Position numbers and translations under genes: made by a program. Source: Turritopsis dohrnii (Eukaryota > Cnidaria > Hydrozoa > Anthoathecata > Oceaniidae). Taken from it: a stretch of DNA of 64,000 bases. Where the stretch lies: the NCBI GenBank assembly GCA_027922465.2, contig BQMF02000116.1, positions 310,001 through 374,000 on the forward strand. The letters run 5' to 3'. The notes beneath the pieces are model-generated. The model was not told where the DNA came from and searched no databases. It saw nothing but the letters and a program-made list of their open reading frames with translations. Position 1 is the first letter of the stretch. Every line of letters begins with the position of its first letter. Positions 11,954-24,334 of the stretch are shown one piece after another.

Positions 11954-12365
11954 CTTAAAAATAACAATTCTATATAACACAAGGCTTCTTATAAAAAATT
12001 CCATGAAATTATTTAAAATTCATTTTAAATAACTGGTGGTATTACAGTTAGTTTAATGCTTAATGTTATTTATTAACTAGTAACCCGGATAAAAATTTTT
12101 ACCACGTCTAACTTCGAAAATGATATGCAAATCCTATGTCCAAAAAAGGTGACGAAAAATATAATCAAGGTGTGCAAACTCTATGACGAAAATTTGAATC
12201 ACCTGGGAATGCAATGCAATGGTTCCCCCATGACGATAAAAGCTGATGTCACGGCACATGCTACTATATATTAATCGTCAAAAAGTGCATGGCCTAACAA
12301 AGAATATGACCACGATTAAGATTATGACCCTAAAATTCAACAAAATTTATCACTCTCTTTAAGCA

Positions 12366-12610
12366 GTAGTGGCTTAGTGGTTAAAGCATTGAGCTTAGGA
12401 ACCCAATATTGAGGGTTTAAACCCCGCTGAGGTCGGGTGTTGAAAAAGTCACAACTCCTGGAGGTACTGCAACTAGCTCAATTCCCTGATGTATTTCGGC
12501 TAGTCAGGGAGATTAACTCTATGATGAACATCCGGAACATGTAGCCCCACTCCTTGTAGTGGCTTCGGCCTTGAGTGGGGAGAGTGATTTAAAAAAAAAA
12601 TAAAAAAATA
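12366..12610 (+). mobile_element. tRNA-derived SINE
   Basis: The head resembles a tRNA gene: an A-box-like TGGCTTAGTGG near 12370 and a B-box-like GGGTTTAAACCCC near 12412, spaced as in an internal RNA polymerase III promoter. A tRNA-unrelated body follows, including a GGGAG/CTCCC-type inverted segment (CACTCCTTGTAGTGG, GAGTGGGGAGAG), and it ends in an A-rich tail. This head-body-tail layout is that of a SINE. It is too degenerate to be a working tRNA gene. Confidence 0.75.
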
Positions 12611-12619
12611 AGTGTGACA

Positions 12620-13710
12620 CACACTCGCTATTATAAGATAACATTGTTTATGCATGACATGACATGACTGGTGTACTGGTGTGAATGCACAAACAGCCCT
12701 TTGAATTAGGAAAAAGGACTGACAGCGAAAAAATGCCGTCGTATTTGAAAATTGCGACGGCAGATCATTATTTACGACATCTCTTCAGAGTGGTTAATGA
12801 AATTAAGAATCTCCAGTAATGTTGATTCAGTTTTTCCATCGGTCATCATGTTAGCAATATCACTTCAGGAAAATTTCATTCATGTGTTATGAAACTCATT
12901 TCATTTGTTGTATCTTATAATAGTAAGTGTTTATTTGTTTATTTATTTAGTAAGATTTATTTTAAATTTACAGTCAAGTAAAAGCATGCAGAGACGATAA
13001 ACACTTTTTTCATGGCTAGTTTAATAGCATCTGGCATGACATCAGTTTTTTATGCCATTCAATTTTATGATTGTGCTGAAGGACATTTTGGATACAGACA
13101 CTTCAATGATGACTTTTGTTTGGCAAATCAAAACATAATACAGGATCTTCCTATAGCCTCTTTGTAATTTTAGCACAAACTAAACTGTATAAAATAATCA
13201 ACTGATTAACATGACCAATGACAAGAGAAAAACATGATTTGTCAAAGGTATAGCCTGTATCAATTATTTTAATCAACTGGTGTTATTTTGTACAGTATCC
13301 TTGATTTCTGAAATTTCTCCAAAAAAAATCTTGAATGTGGAGTCACAGTAGTGTTGTACCAAAATAACAGAAAACTAGCTGGGAAGGCTATTGTTTAAAT
13401 TATAATGTTGTGTACATACTATTCACTTTTTTCACCTGAGTTTGTTTCTAATGTTTATAACAAGTATTACAATTTTTTACTATTATTATTCTTGCTTAAC
13501 CCTCCCAACCCCAGCTTTCTATTTTGGCTAACCAGTAAAGCACTTCGAGGGAGGGGTTACTTCGAGGGAGGGGTTACTTCTCCACTCCACCTCAATTGGT
13601 CAGCAATTTCTCACTTACCCCTCACCCAGCCCTTTTGACCTTGAAAAATGCAGCCAGTAGAATTTGAGGGGAAATCAAACCCGGAACCTCTAGTATGCCA
13701 GCCGAATACA
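12620..13710. other. Gene-free stretch
   Basis: AT-rich sequence with no supported exon. A duplicated GAGGGAGGGGTTACTTC motif occurs near 13548-13580. Nothing else is recognised. Confidence 0.45.
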
Positions 13711-13718
13711 TTACCAAT

Positions 13719-14176
13719 GGGCAATACAGGATTTGAATTTAGGCGGTGCTAGTGACATGAACCATGGCAAGGAGTAGGGGGGTCTGGGTGGTGGGCACTG
13801 TAAATTTTTCATCCGGGGCCCTATATGGCCTAAAATCGCTCAAATCTTATCGTAAGTTATATTCGTACTTCTATTTATCCTCTTGTTACGTACACATAAC
13901 AATTTTCGCACAGCTTAATAGTCAGCGTTGTTCACACATATTTATTTTCGTACTGAAGACTTTTATATCCAATACAATATTTTAAAACACATTAAAAACA
14001 TATACTTTCTTTAAACAAAGCTTTTGGTAACGTAGTTACATAATCAAGTGCTTTTATATCCATTATTCATTGAATTAACAAAAGTTCAAACATGAAGAAG
14101 TGAAGTTTGAATTTGGCCACCAAGATTTCGACACCCAATAACGCATTGCGCTTTGGTTTTTGACCTGTACTACCTC
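13719..14176 (+). mobile_element. Non-autonomous element family D, copy 1
   Basis: Terminal inverted repeats resemble GGNAATACAGG (13719-13730) and CCTGTACTACC (about 14164-14175). The interior shares several blocks in the same order with the reverse-oriented copy at 18101-18603: a GCTAGTGAC block, an ACCATGGC block, a GGTCTGGGTGGTGGG block and a terminal AACGCATTGCGCTTTGGTTT block. No coding capacity was seen. Confidence 0.65.
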
Positions 14177-14448
14177 CTGATTACGGTCATGCCAATAAGT
14201 ATTTCAATAAGTCGTCATATTGTTGTCTTCATAAGGCCTTTAATTAAACACTCCAACGAAGCGTATAGAGAACATTTAAATTACCTTTGAACATGTGAAA
14301 GATTTGACTGAAATGATAATAGGTTTCTAGGTTGCATTGGCAACAAAAGAGAATTGAAAAGATTTTGCAAAGCACACTAAAATCTCTTTTTCACAGGAAA
14401 AATTATCATGAACAATACTTGTTTATATTTAAACACGGTGATGGGTCT

Positions 14449-15261
14449 CAGGCCTGGTCGTAAGAGACGTGCAATCGCACCCGCACGTCTCCGCATACAC
14501 CCAGACATATTTAGGCATGTGCCAATCACACGCCTAACTTGTAATCACAAGTGCAATAGCAAGTAACCTTTTATTTAAAACTCAACAAAAAATCATTCCC
14601 TATAATGTTGAAAGTAAAAAGAAATGATTCTTCCATAAAATCTTATAATAAACTATGATAAACAGAAACCTCTTTACTTTAATTCAAATCATGATTTTTT
14701 AATATGTTACCTGTTACAAAACAAATAAATGATAAAAACAAAGTAATAATTAATGAGGTTTATATCCTGCAACTTACAATATAATTCTGCATACTTTTAA
14801 TTCTGGTAGAATCAGTCATGGAACAAGACGGTAAACTGATACGGGACATTATGTTCGACAGTACAGGATCTCACGTCAGACATTCTTTATATTATAATAT
14901 AATATTATATATTATATATTATATTATATCTCACGTCAGACATAATGCAATTCTTGCCAGAAAATATCCAATGTCCGGCGCTTATTTACAGCCCTACATC
15001 TTTTTATTTTATTTCTTGTTAAATCGTTGTTTTGTCTCTTGTTAACTTATTCTGCTTGAAAATCTCAATTTCACACATGATGCATTTCAAAATCACAAAA
15101 ATATATAGCATTGCTATTGAAATTTACTTGAAAATCATACAGTATCAAGACTGTCGATCTTAAGGCAACGGATGAAAAACACAATCACATGCCATAACTG
15201 ATATCATCAATTAAGGCGTGCGATGACCACATGTCTGCCAATTTTCTTACGACCAGGCCTG
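14449..15261. mobile_element. CAG-ended DNA element with 5-bp target duplication
   Basis: Perfect 17-bp terminal inverted repeats CAGGCCTGGTCGTAAGA (14449-14465 and its complement 15245-15261) are flanked on both sides by GGTCT (14444-14448 and 15262-15266). The subterminal region is rich in CAATCGCAC / GTGCGAT-type motifs. The centre contains an AT palindrome (about 14886-14928) bracketed by direct repeats of TCTCACGTCAGACAT. There is no transposase. Ends starting with CAG are typical of hAT elements, but a 5-bp duplication is shorter than the usual 8 bp. Confidence 0.8.
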
Positions 15262-15299
15262 GGTCTTAAAATCAACAGAAAAGAAGTTATTGGGATATA

Positions 15300-16440
15300 A
15301 AAATCTCCAAAATATCTGTCCTGAAAATGAGATAAATACAAAACTAAGTGTAACATTCATATATAGTTTATAACATTCATCGTTTGCTACATAGTTTTTC
15401 CTGATACAAATTATTTTCTATGTGCTTTTTTCTGACACGTTTCTATTTTGGGCAAAAACAAAGTTTTCATTTGATCATTTTTCATTTTATTTTATTTTTC
15501 ATTCACCAGGGTGTAATCTAGAATGGAAGGGCAGCGTCTGGCGGAAGGGAAAAGGGCATATATTCTGAACATCCAAAGGGCACTTTTTTTTTTAGAAAAA
15601 GGGCAACCTGAGCTTTATTTCAGTGAGTTAAAGCTGCACCCCCCCCCCCCCCCCCCCCCCCATTATAAGAGTGTTTTGCAGTTTTTAAAGCAAAATAAAT
15701 TTTCGAAAAAGAAAAACATATAGGTCTACATTAGACCCTGTTCACTATGACTGCTGCACACGTTCCTGATGAAATAGTGGTATATCGGATTAATTGCTTT
15801 AAGCATGATTGGCAGGGGTGTTTTAGATAGTGTTGATAGTATGTTTTGCTTGCTAATCAAATGATTTTCGCTAATCAGATGATTTTCGCTAACGCCAGTG
15901 CAGAAAGTAGCCTAGCTGTAACGAGTATGCTGAAGACGTGATTTTTTAAAAACGTTTGTTTTAAATACACAAACATAGAAATAACCATGTTTTGAAAAAC
16001 TTATTCTTTCTCCATTCTATTCATTGTCTCCCACTCCTTCACTTATGAATAATGCCCTACATTTCCTATTTATTTAAGGTGGGCATGAATGGTTGTTATT
16101 ATTATTATTACTATTATTATGTCTATATGTCTATAGTTGGAGTTTTGTTGATTGTGTACAATCTTTAGGCCAATAACTTCTTTCTTGCCAATTTTGCGAG
16201 CCAAGTTCTTATGTGATTATTAATCAGTCAAATTCTATATGAGAATTATCAATAATATTAGAGGGTACAAAAGTGCAGCAGTGTCGTCATAACCAGAACT
16301 GTTCAAGTAATGAAATGGTAATGGTTGTGTAACATTGCAAACTCATCTTTCATAAATAAAACCACTTGTGACATACACTGTGTAGATATGTCTCAATAAT
16401 TTGTTTTAAATATCAAATGCACATTTAAATATCATTACAC
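15300..16440. other. Gene-free stretch with poly-C run
   Basis: No exon is supported. A run of 23 consecutive C residues occupies 15639-15661, and short TTATTA repeats lie near 16097-16120. The rest is AT-rich non-coding sequence. Confidence 0.6.
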
Positions 16441-16504
16441 ATTATGTAAATGGTTCTCTTCTTTTATCGAGACCATTCAGTAGGTGGAAAGTACGAAGGT
16501 TTAA

Positions 16505-17480
16505 ATGATTTCCTACCAAAGTAAATACATTATTATATTATATAATGTGGATTTTGAGATATTGATACGTAAACTTCACTTCCTTAAATTCTCAAAACAG
16601 ACTATGCTTATCCTCGCAAGCTACCTATCTCATCGTTACCAATATGTGCAAATCAACGAACTATCTTCAAACCATCTACTAATGGAGTGCCACAAGGTAG
16701 TATCTTAGGTCCTATGGTTATTCGATATTTATGTTCACGACATGTCTAATAAGACCTCTGCTAAATGCATTCAGTATGCAGACGACACCAGCATATACCG
16801 CCACTCTAAACCAAAACAAATTAAAGAATGTGCAAATGCATTAAACAACGACATTGCCGAACTTCAAACATGGTCAAAAGAGACAAACCTGGTATTAAAC
16901 CCGCATAAACGAAAACTATGCTGTTTTCTACTACACAAATGGCAAAGAAACAACAGTTCGCGTATGAAATCAAATCATTAGATGGTAACATCATCGAACA
17001 AGTATCGACCTTCAAACTTTTGGGAATTATCCTTAGCAAAGACTTAAAATGGAATTCACATGTCAACAAATTAAAACTCTGGCAATGCTCAAAAGATACT
17101 TGCCATTTCACCTTAGAAAACAATTAGCTGAGTCACTTATCCTGAGCAAGCTTGCCTATGGCAATGCTATATTTCATAATGCACCAAAATACCTATTCAA
17201 CAAATTACAAAGAGCTCAAAATGCCGCAGCCAGCTTTGTGAAGGGATCTTACTCAAGACGTTCCGAAGTTATTTCCCTGAACTGGCTGCCAATCGAAGAG
17301 CGTGTTGAGCATAACATCGTAAAATTGGCATGGAAATCAATTAATAGCCAGGACTAGCTATCTATCAACTACGTAGCAAAAACCCTGCTTTGTTTGATCA
17401 TGTAGCCACGAAATCATTCAATGATCTCCCACAGTCCTGCCGCACAACAGTTAACTACAGAAGCTTCTGTAAAGTGACAC
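16505..17480 (+). pseudogene. LINE reverse transcriptase relic (plus strand)
   Basis: Frameshifted remains of a non-LTR retrotransposon reverse transcriptase. In order: a segment ending 'ILASYLSHRYQYVQI', a GVPQGSILGP-type motif near 16685-16712, the catalytic 'CIQYADDTSIY' motif near 16765-16800, 'LQTWSKETNLVLNPHK', 'FKLLGIILSKDLKWNSHVNK' and the C-terminal 'LILSKLAYGNAIFHNAPKYL' segment up to about 17357, with further family-like sequence to 17480. At least three frame changes are needed to read through, so it is dead. No endonuclease precedes it; it is 5'-truncated. Confidence 0.88.
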
Positions 17481-17499
17481 AAACATTTACATTTACATG

Positions 17500-19135
17500 G
17501 TCCCTTTTCACCACCAGGTGAACACCAGGTTCACTCTTTAATGACTTGTTCACATCGTGTTTACCGAGAGGCTGATGTTTCAACGAGATTCAGATCAACA
17601 CGGAACATAATATGAGCACTTTTCCATAACTTATTGAGTTGACTTTTGAAAGGATAAAGAGATGGCGCTTGCACAACGTCCGGTGGCAGGTTGCTCCATT
17701 GTTGTGCAATTCAATTTTTCAATGAACATTTTTTAACATCTTTAAGACACCTTTTTGTGGGTGACCATAAATTCATAATGATGTAGGTGGTGTTCTTGAC
17801 TATCCTGCAATCGAAAGCGAAGAAAATTTCTAATAGCTTCTTTGTCATTGGTGATTTTATACATTTCGATCATGTCGGCCCTATATCAACAATATTGCAG
17901 GAAAAGAAGGTCCATGATTTCCAATCTGTCTTTGTAGCTGAAGTTTTTCATTCCAGGTATCAATTTTTTTATGTGGCATTGTAAGGGAGATCTGTCGTTG
18001 CAGGTGAGGGTTCCACAAAGGAGCACCATATTTGAGATGCGGGTGTACAATGCTTGTGAACAGAAGCTTGAAACAATCCTTATCAAATGTTTGCTGTACA
18101 GGGGGTAATACAGGTCAAAAACCAAAGCGCAATGCACTATTGGGCCTCAAAATCTTGGTGCCCAAATTAAAACCCCACTTTTTCATGTTTGAACTTTTGT
18201 TTATTCAATGAATGAATGAATCGATCATTTTTATCTTAAAACACGTGATCAGAACAATGCAGAGACAAGATGTGTAACAAAAGAAGTCTCTCGAGACAGG
18301 CCCTATTTAAAAAAACAAGGTGTCTATTTTCTCCCTTTATTATCCATGCCCCATACCTTCAGTACGAAAATAAATATGTGCGAAAAACGTTGACGTTGAA
18401 TATTAATATGCATAGCAAGAGGATAAATGGAAATGGAAACATAATTTACAGTAATATTTGAGCGATTCTCAGCCAACATAGCGCTCCAAATCAAAAATCT
18501 ATGGCACCCACCACCCAGACCGCCAGATAGCTGCCATGGCTCATCAAGCAAGTGAGACACACGTCACTAGCGCCGCCCCAAATTCAAATCCTGTATTACT
18601 TCCAGCTGTAACATGCCAACAAGAGTTAACGTGTTTTTCAAATGAAAGGTGCTCATTAAAATTTATGCGTACATCATCCACATCTGATTTTTGCTTGAGG
18701 ACAATGCCATCCATTACATACTGTGTTGCGTCAGGGGGCTTCAACCTTGACTTTATTTTCATGTGCTCACATTTTTTCAGATGGAATTTCAATAAGAAGG
18801 TATCTGTCAATTGCAATAATAATGGTTTCTTTTTTTCTGAATATTTTCAAGTAATCAGCATACAGGGAAAGTTCTGACTTATCAGCAATTTCAACTAGAG
18901 TGCTTTTATGAAGTTGACAAAAAGCGTGGACCTAGGAGCAATACTTGGGGCACTCCTGACATCAAAATACATCAGATTTTTTTTGATTTACAAAAACTTA
19001 TTGATATCAATCAGTCAGGAAATCTCTGATCCACAACAGGAGAGACCCCTTGCTTGTAGTCCGACCGTAGCAACTTCATCTAGTTGATGAAGGGGAGCAG
19101 TGTCAACACTTTTTTAGAAATTATGTATGAATTTG
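17500..19135 (-). pseudogene. LINE reverse transcriptase relic (minus strand), split by an insertion
   Basis: Read on the minus strand: a 'SGVPQVLLLGPR' motif near 18925-18955, a degenerate 'LYADYLKIF' (catalytic YADD region) near 18848-18872, 'HLKKCEHMKIKSR' and 'LSFEKHVNSCWHV' between 18790 and 18610, then after the element at 18101-18603 the thumb/C-terminal part (SKHLIRIVSS... to 'LPPDVVQAPS' near 17660-17700). Stops and frameshifts are frequent. It faces the plus-strand relic tail to tail. Confidence 0.8.
18101..18603 (-). mobile_element. Non-autonomous element family D, copy 2
   Basis: The reverse-oriented relative of 13719-14176, with ends GGGGTAATACAGG and CCTGTATTACTTCC. It interrupts the minus-strand LINE reverse transcriptase, so it inserted after that LINE. 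Hexamers GCTGTA occur on both flanks, but at unequal distances, so a target duplication is not established. Confidence 0.7.
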
Positions 19136-19688
19136 TTGTAAATGTGGTTATAAAATAATCAGGGTTATGCAGGGGCGGGTTTAGCCTCCCCACTTTTTTG
19201 CTAAAAAATGATTTTTCTAAAAAAAAATACTCCTGCAAGACAAAACACTTTTTCCCATGAAGGGTCTAATCTAGCCTGAATGAGATCTGTTGATCTGACG
19301 CTACCCTCTAGGTCACTATAATGAGTATACCGACATCTCAAACAAAGAGCAATTGACATTGTGTTTTAGATGGGTTAATGAGTATTTTGAAATTCATGAA
19401 AATTTCTTTGCACGAAATTCCTGATAACAAGAGTGACACTATTGTTTGGGTGATAAAAGATGTACTTTTGCACACACAAATATCTTTTAATAATTGTCAA
19501 GAAGGTCAATGTTACAATGGTGGAAGTAGAATATTTAGAAAAAAATCTGGTGTTGCAACACAAATTTTGGAAATCCAGCAAAAGCAGTCATGAGTCTATC
19601 GGTGAAGGAGACCACAAAGTAAACGAAGCTTCAGGGAGATATATCATGGATTTGCCGCCAATAAAGTACATACTCACCGAAAAGAGAG

Positions 19689-19893
19689 AAATTTGGTTGC
19701 TTTTTCCTTTTCGCACCCCCACTCTCTGTCCAGGATGTTTTAGGGTCAGGGTTAGGGTTAGGGTTAGGATTATGCTGATTACTTGACTTGACTTGATTAG
19801 GGTTATTTTTTATCTCCGTGATGAAGAGTCAAGTAGTAAAAAATATGGCAGACACATTTTGAGGGGTGCGAAAAGGAAATAGCACCAAAATTT
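19689..19893. mobile_element. Hairpin MITE with telomere-like repeats in the loop
   Basis: Inverted arms AAATTTGGTTGCTTTTTCCT...CGCACCCC (19689-19720) and GGGGTGCGAAAAGG...CACCAAAATTT (19863-19893). The loop contains about four copies of GGGTTA (19740-19770) followed by TGACTTGACTTGATTAGGGT. No coding capacity. Confidence 0.7.
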
Positions 19894-19899
19894 GAATCA

Positions 19900-22030
19900 A
19901 TCAATCAAACTATATTGGTCAAGGAAAGGGATGATAGGATTGTAGTGTAACTCCAAACCGCATGATAAGCAAACTTTCAACTACCATCTATATGCCAAAT
20001 TACGGACAGCCTTTGTTATTGCTATGAAACAGAGCAATTAGCAGCAACACTTGAAGAATAATGGAACATGAAAAATTATGAAGAATTATAATGGCTTATA
20101 TTTCAATAATCAGTAAGAAGAGTCCTCCCCCACTGTGATTGACATACAAAAACTTTATTTTGACTTATTTTATGATAATTAACTTTCTAAAAACATGATC
20201 TAAAATCATTTTCATTCCTCAACTCATTTTTAAACATAAATTTTCGACCTGTCAAAGCCCTTTGTTCTGCGGTACGATGACCGAAATTTCATGATGGAGG
20301 TGGTTATTTTTTACCGTAAACATGGCAGTTAGGACCACTCAACCAAAACTTGCGATAAAAAGCGTCTCATACCATTTTATGACAGCCACACGACGAAGTG
20401 CATTCACAACTTTTTCTTCTGATTTGAGAATACAAGATTGAGAAATGTATTGTAAAATCGAAAGTAATTATCAATCTGATTTAATTTGTAACTTAGGACT
20501 CTTTACTTTGTACATTCACGTCAATATAAATAAATTGTCCAGAACAAATTATTTGTGTTTTTCTATGAAACCCGAGAATATGTGAATAGAATTCGTTGAG
20601 ACACATACGTAGTTCATCGTAATACTAAGGCACAAAAGATCGGGAGCACAAAAATTCTTGCGACTTTCGCAACATTTTGTGTACGCAACATTTTGCTCTT
20701 TTAGGATTCACAACTTTATATATATACTGGCGACTTTTAAATATTTTCAAAAAAAAAACATTTCACAGATTTGCAGCCATTTTTTTTTTTCGTTTCCGGA
20801 AAAGTGAACCTGAAGGGTGCTTGTGACTTTTTGTGTTATTTTCGTATTCAGATTGAATAACTTCGATTCCAGATCCCCAAAATAAGTAGGCAGTGGTGTA
20901 ACTCGGGGGTTGCTTTGGTTGCGATCGCACCACCCTTGGATTTAGTTGGCCTTCTTTTCCTACCAAGCAATTTTTCAAGCGATATTCTTTCTACTAAATT
21001 TCTAAAAGAGCCATTCTAAAAAAAGTGTGACATTCAATACTTTTTGTCACAAAAAACACATTAAATTATTGGTAGACACTTTATTGGTAAACAGTTCTAA
21101 GTAACTTTAACAATTTTCTGACCGTTGAAAGATTTCATAGTTCGTATTCGTATTCATAGTTGCTCAGAGTAGCGTTTTTTCAATGTCACAAAGCCAATAG
21201 TGGGTATTAGCAGAGGTTTATTTATAATGGCTCTGACTAAAAATTTAAGTGCATAAGGTATATGTTCAACGTTTCTGCTTTCACTCTATGCGGATTTGAT
21301 TGACTCATAATTATTCAAATTAGATATGGTCACAATATACCATCAAGCACTGCTTAGAACACTAAGTTTACGTTAAAGGGAGGAATGAGCGTGTTATTAT
21401 GAAACATATAATGTTCTGGTGAAGCATGTAATAACCATTCGTTCGTTTGAATTATTCATTCCAAATGCTTCCCAAAAATTTATTATTGCAATGTTTGGTA
21501 TTGTCATGTTAATGATTTTAATAATCGTTTTGTCGCTACACCACACAATAACACAATTTAATTTTACGACCGTTATTGAAACTGATGCTAATGTTCGCTA
21601 GAAAAGCGGTACTCTTCCGAAGATGTAGAAATTGTTCGTTTTATTCTTTCTTCATTTTCTGAAGAACTAAGCCGAAAGGAAAATTTCAACGGTAAAAAGT
21701 TTTGTTTTGCGTAAAATCCAAAAATAAAAAAAATTTACCCTGTCGAATTTTCCCTAGAGCTATGTTTCTATGCGGTTGCTATGCTAGATCTTCATCATTC
21801 AATCAGATGTATTCAAATAGGAGAGTAAAATAAAATTATCGAGGCAATTCTTTACAACAAATCACGATTATTTCAGCGATGAATTCTGGTCGAGTGGTCC
21901 TAACTGCATGGCTACCATTGTACACACGGAGCTCATAAAAATATGCATGATTCTCAAGAGAGCATTTTAAATGAAATCTTTAAAGCTTAGAAAATAAATT
22001 CTAAATGGTATATTGGTAATTTTCTAGCGC
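19900..22030. other. Gene-free stretch
   Basis: AT-rich sequence with no supported exon. Near 20890-20940 a segment beginning CAGTGGTGTAACTCGGGGG resembles one end of another CAG-type DNA transposon, but no partner end was found. Confidence 0.45.
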
Positions 22031-22035
22031 TCAAA

Positions 22036-23015
22036 TACCGTAAAGCGGGGTGACTTCGATCAGCGGGGTGACTTCGATCAGTAAAAATAAACTGTTTAAA
22101 CTCTGACATTAAAGTGCGTTTTTCACATTTTTTAAGATTTTCATTTAGATTCTTATTGTAAAATATCATCAGAATCGTCTTCAAGCGAAACAATCAATTT
22201 CTTCCGAAATTAACGACGAAAAACATCAAAATCTACACCGCTCACATTGGTCATCGCTCTACGTCGTATTCAAGAGTCTAGCCTGGACAATTTTGGTACA
22301 TATGTGAAGTATAGAGGCTGAATGTAAAGAAAATTATAATATGTCTGAAAGAAATTCTGTTCTTCACTGCTATATTCTGTTTTTCTTTTCCTTATTCCTT
22401 TATCGATAATATCGTGTTTATAAAAACACGAAAAAAACGAATGTTTTATATTGCTATAAGTTACATGTTCGCAAGAACTTCGTGAAAAGTCGTCGTATCT
22501 CATGGGAGATTTAATGACTTACCGAAGAAATTTTAATAAGCGTGCTCTTTCCCCATGATGATAGATCTCAAAAATTTTGTTTGAGATACAATGAAATTTC
22601 AATGTTAATTTCGTTTCGTATTAACGAGGGTCACACATGCGTGAACGTCGTAAATATCTTTTGTTTTACTAACATTTGCTGATCTTTTACGGTCAAACAT
22701 TTACCGCGGATGACAAATGGTGGTCTGTTAATATTGTATTAATGGCGCTTTAAAAACATTGTCAAATACAATTATAAGTAATTTGGCGCTTCTCATAAGC
22801 TGATCGAAGTCACCCCATAATCGATATTGTCGTTTTCTTGGAAAGATCAGGTTATTTCTCTGGAATTACAAGTTTAGTTAATGTGAAATTTTGCACTGAA
22901 ATAGAAGAAATATGTAATGTAATGATTCCAAAGTTTCAGAAATAATGGTTTAGTATTTCGGAAGTTACTTTTAAAATAGTGGCAAAATTGATCGAAGTCA
23001 CCCCGCTTTACGGTA
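22036..23015. mobile_element. Inverted-repeat element with TACCGTAAAGCGGGGTGACTT ends
   Basis: The left end (22036-22080) has TACCGTAAAGCGGGGTGACT followed by a second tandem copy of GCGGGGTGACTTCGATCA. The right end (about 22985-23015) is the inverse, and a further inverse copy of TGATCGAAGTCACCCC lies at about 22800. TA flanks both ends, consistent with a TA target site. A related end occurs at 62973. No transposase is visible in the 980 bp. Confidence 0.8.
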
Positions 23016-23417
23016 TATAAATTTAATTATCTCTTAAAGTTTGTTTTATTACAGAACATGATGATGATGTGCCGTGTTGGACAGTTGGAATTATGTTTTG
23101 ATCGATGTCCGTAATAACGAAGGCTGTCCGTGATTAGGAACGTAGACAGTACTCGTTGGATGGTCCGTGCAAAGAATCCTTGAAAACTACAATTCTTTGT
23201 ATGAGCTATGGCATAACTGTCTTGAAGAAACTGGTCTTCACAAGAGAAGTTAAAGAAAACTGAAATTTCATAAAGTTTTTTTGTCACACTAGATCATCAG
23301 CCCCACCGCTTTAAATTTGTTCCGCCGCCCCTGTTATGTTTACAAAACTTGACTTTGTCCTTGTGATAAATAGTAAAAGCGCCAAAAAGTAAAAGTGCTC
23401 TTAGCTCCGTGTCCCAC

Positions 23418-24329
23418 CAGCGACGTATCCAGGCCGTTTGGCAGCCCGGTATACCGGTTTGGGCGCCCAAACTCTAGCGCCCAAAAAAGTTTTTTTAACT
23501 TTTTTCTTTTTGTTTATATCGTGCGAAAAAGGTCATTAATTATTCATCATGTTATGTCTGTCATTTGAAAAGAAAGAAAAAAATATGTACATGTCTGTAA
23601 CTGGTGTTCGTATGTATCGGAAAGTACGAACATGCGCACTTAAATCTCAAGTGAGTTACCTTCTTGAAAAAGGCAAGCACATGGTTTCTTTTTGCAGAAA
23701 CAATTTTAGCTTGTTTTTCAGAAAGTGAATGAGAACCAGATTTCCTCTGGAACGTCACAAATTTCCTTCGCGTATAAAAACGTGCACCTGCATAGTTTTT
23801 TTAATCGTGTTATTTTAAAAGAAACGGGAGTTTTCATTCGTAAAGTGAGTATTCGTTGCTTATCTTTTACTTGAATGAATGAGTTGTAAATTATATTTCA
23901 CAACGATGTCTATAATTTACGAAAGCAGTGAATAATGACGTTTATAGAAAAAAAGGAAACTTTTTAATATTCTATACCTGCTGCGTGGCAGGTGCAGAAG
24001 AATAAATTAAAACAAATACAAAATTTTTGTAAGGTCACGTCCGACTGTGAATTGTGTGATTCATGCTGCATCTTTTGCTGCATCATGAAACATTTTATTT
24101 GAAGATTTTTTTAAACATCCTCGGAGAAGAGTGTTTCGTTATTCATTTTACGTAATTTAGAAAATGTTTGATAAAGAAATCTAACAACAGGCACAGGCAA
24201 TGAATGCATTTTTAGAGCATCTGGAGGCTCAAGTTTTAAAAATTTCCGCCAACCATGGTGGCCGAAAAGGGAGAGAGAGAACTCCAAGATTTAACCGGTC
24301 TGCCCAAAAAAACGCTGGATACGTCACTG
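23418..24329. mobile_element. CAG-ended DNA element with 5-bp target duplication
   Basis: Ends CAGCGACGTATCCAG (from 23418) and CTGGATACGTCACTG (to 24329) are inverted with one mismatch. Both flanks carry CCCAC (23413-23417 and 24330-24334). The subterminal sequence continues partly inverted (GGCAGCCC / GTCTGCCC). No transposase remains in 912 bp. hAT-like by its ends; the short duplication is noted as a finding. Confidence 0.78.
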
Positions 24330-24334
24330 CCCAC

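Noticed and set aside
12366..12440. tRNA gene
   Set aside because: A- and B-box-like motifs are present, but stems do not pair as a cloverleaf and the unit continues into a SINE body and A-rich tail.
12776..12856. Minus-strand stretch reading TDGKTESTLLEILNFINH to a stop
   Set aside because: It looks faintly coding, but no proper acceptor precedes it and no partner exon was found.
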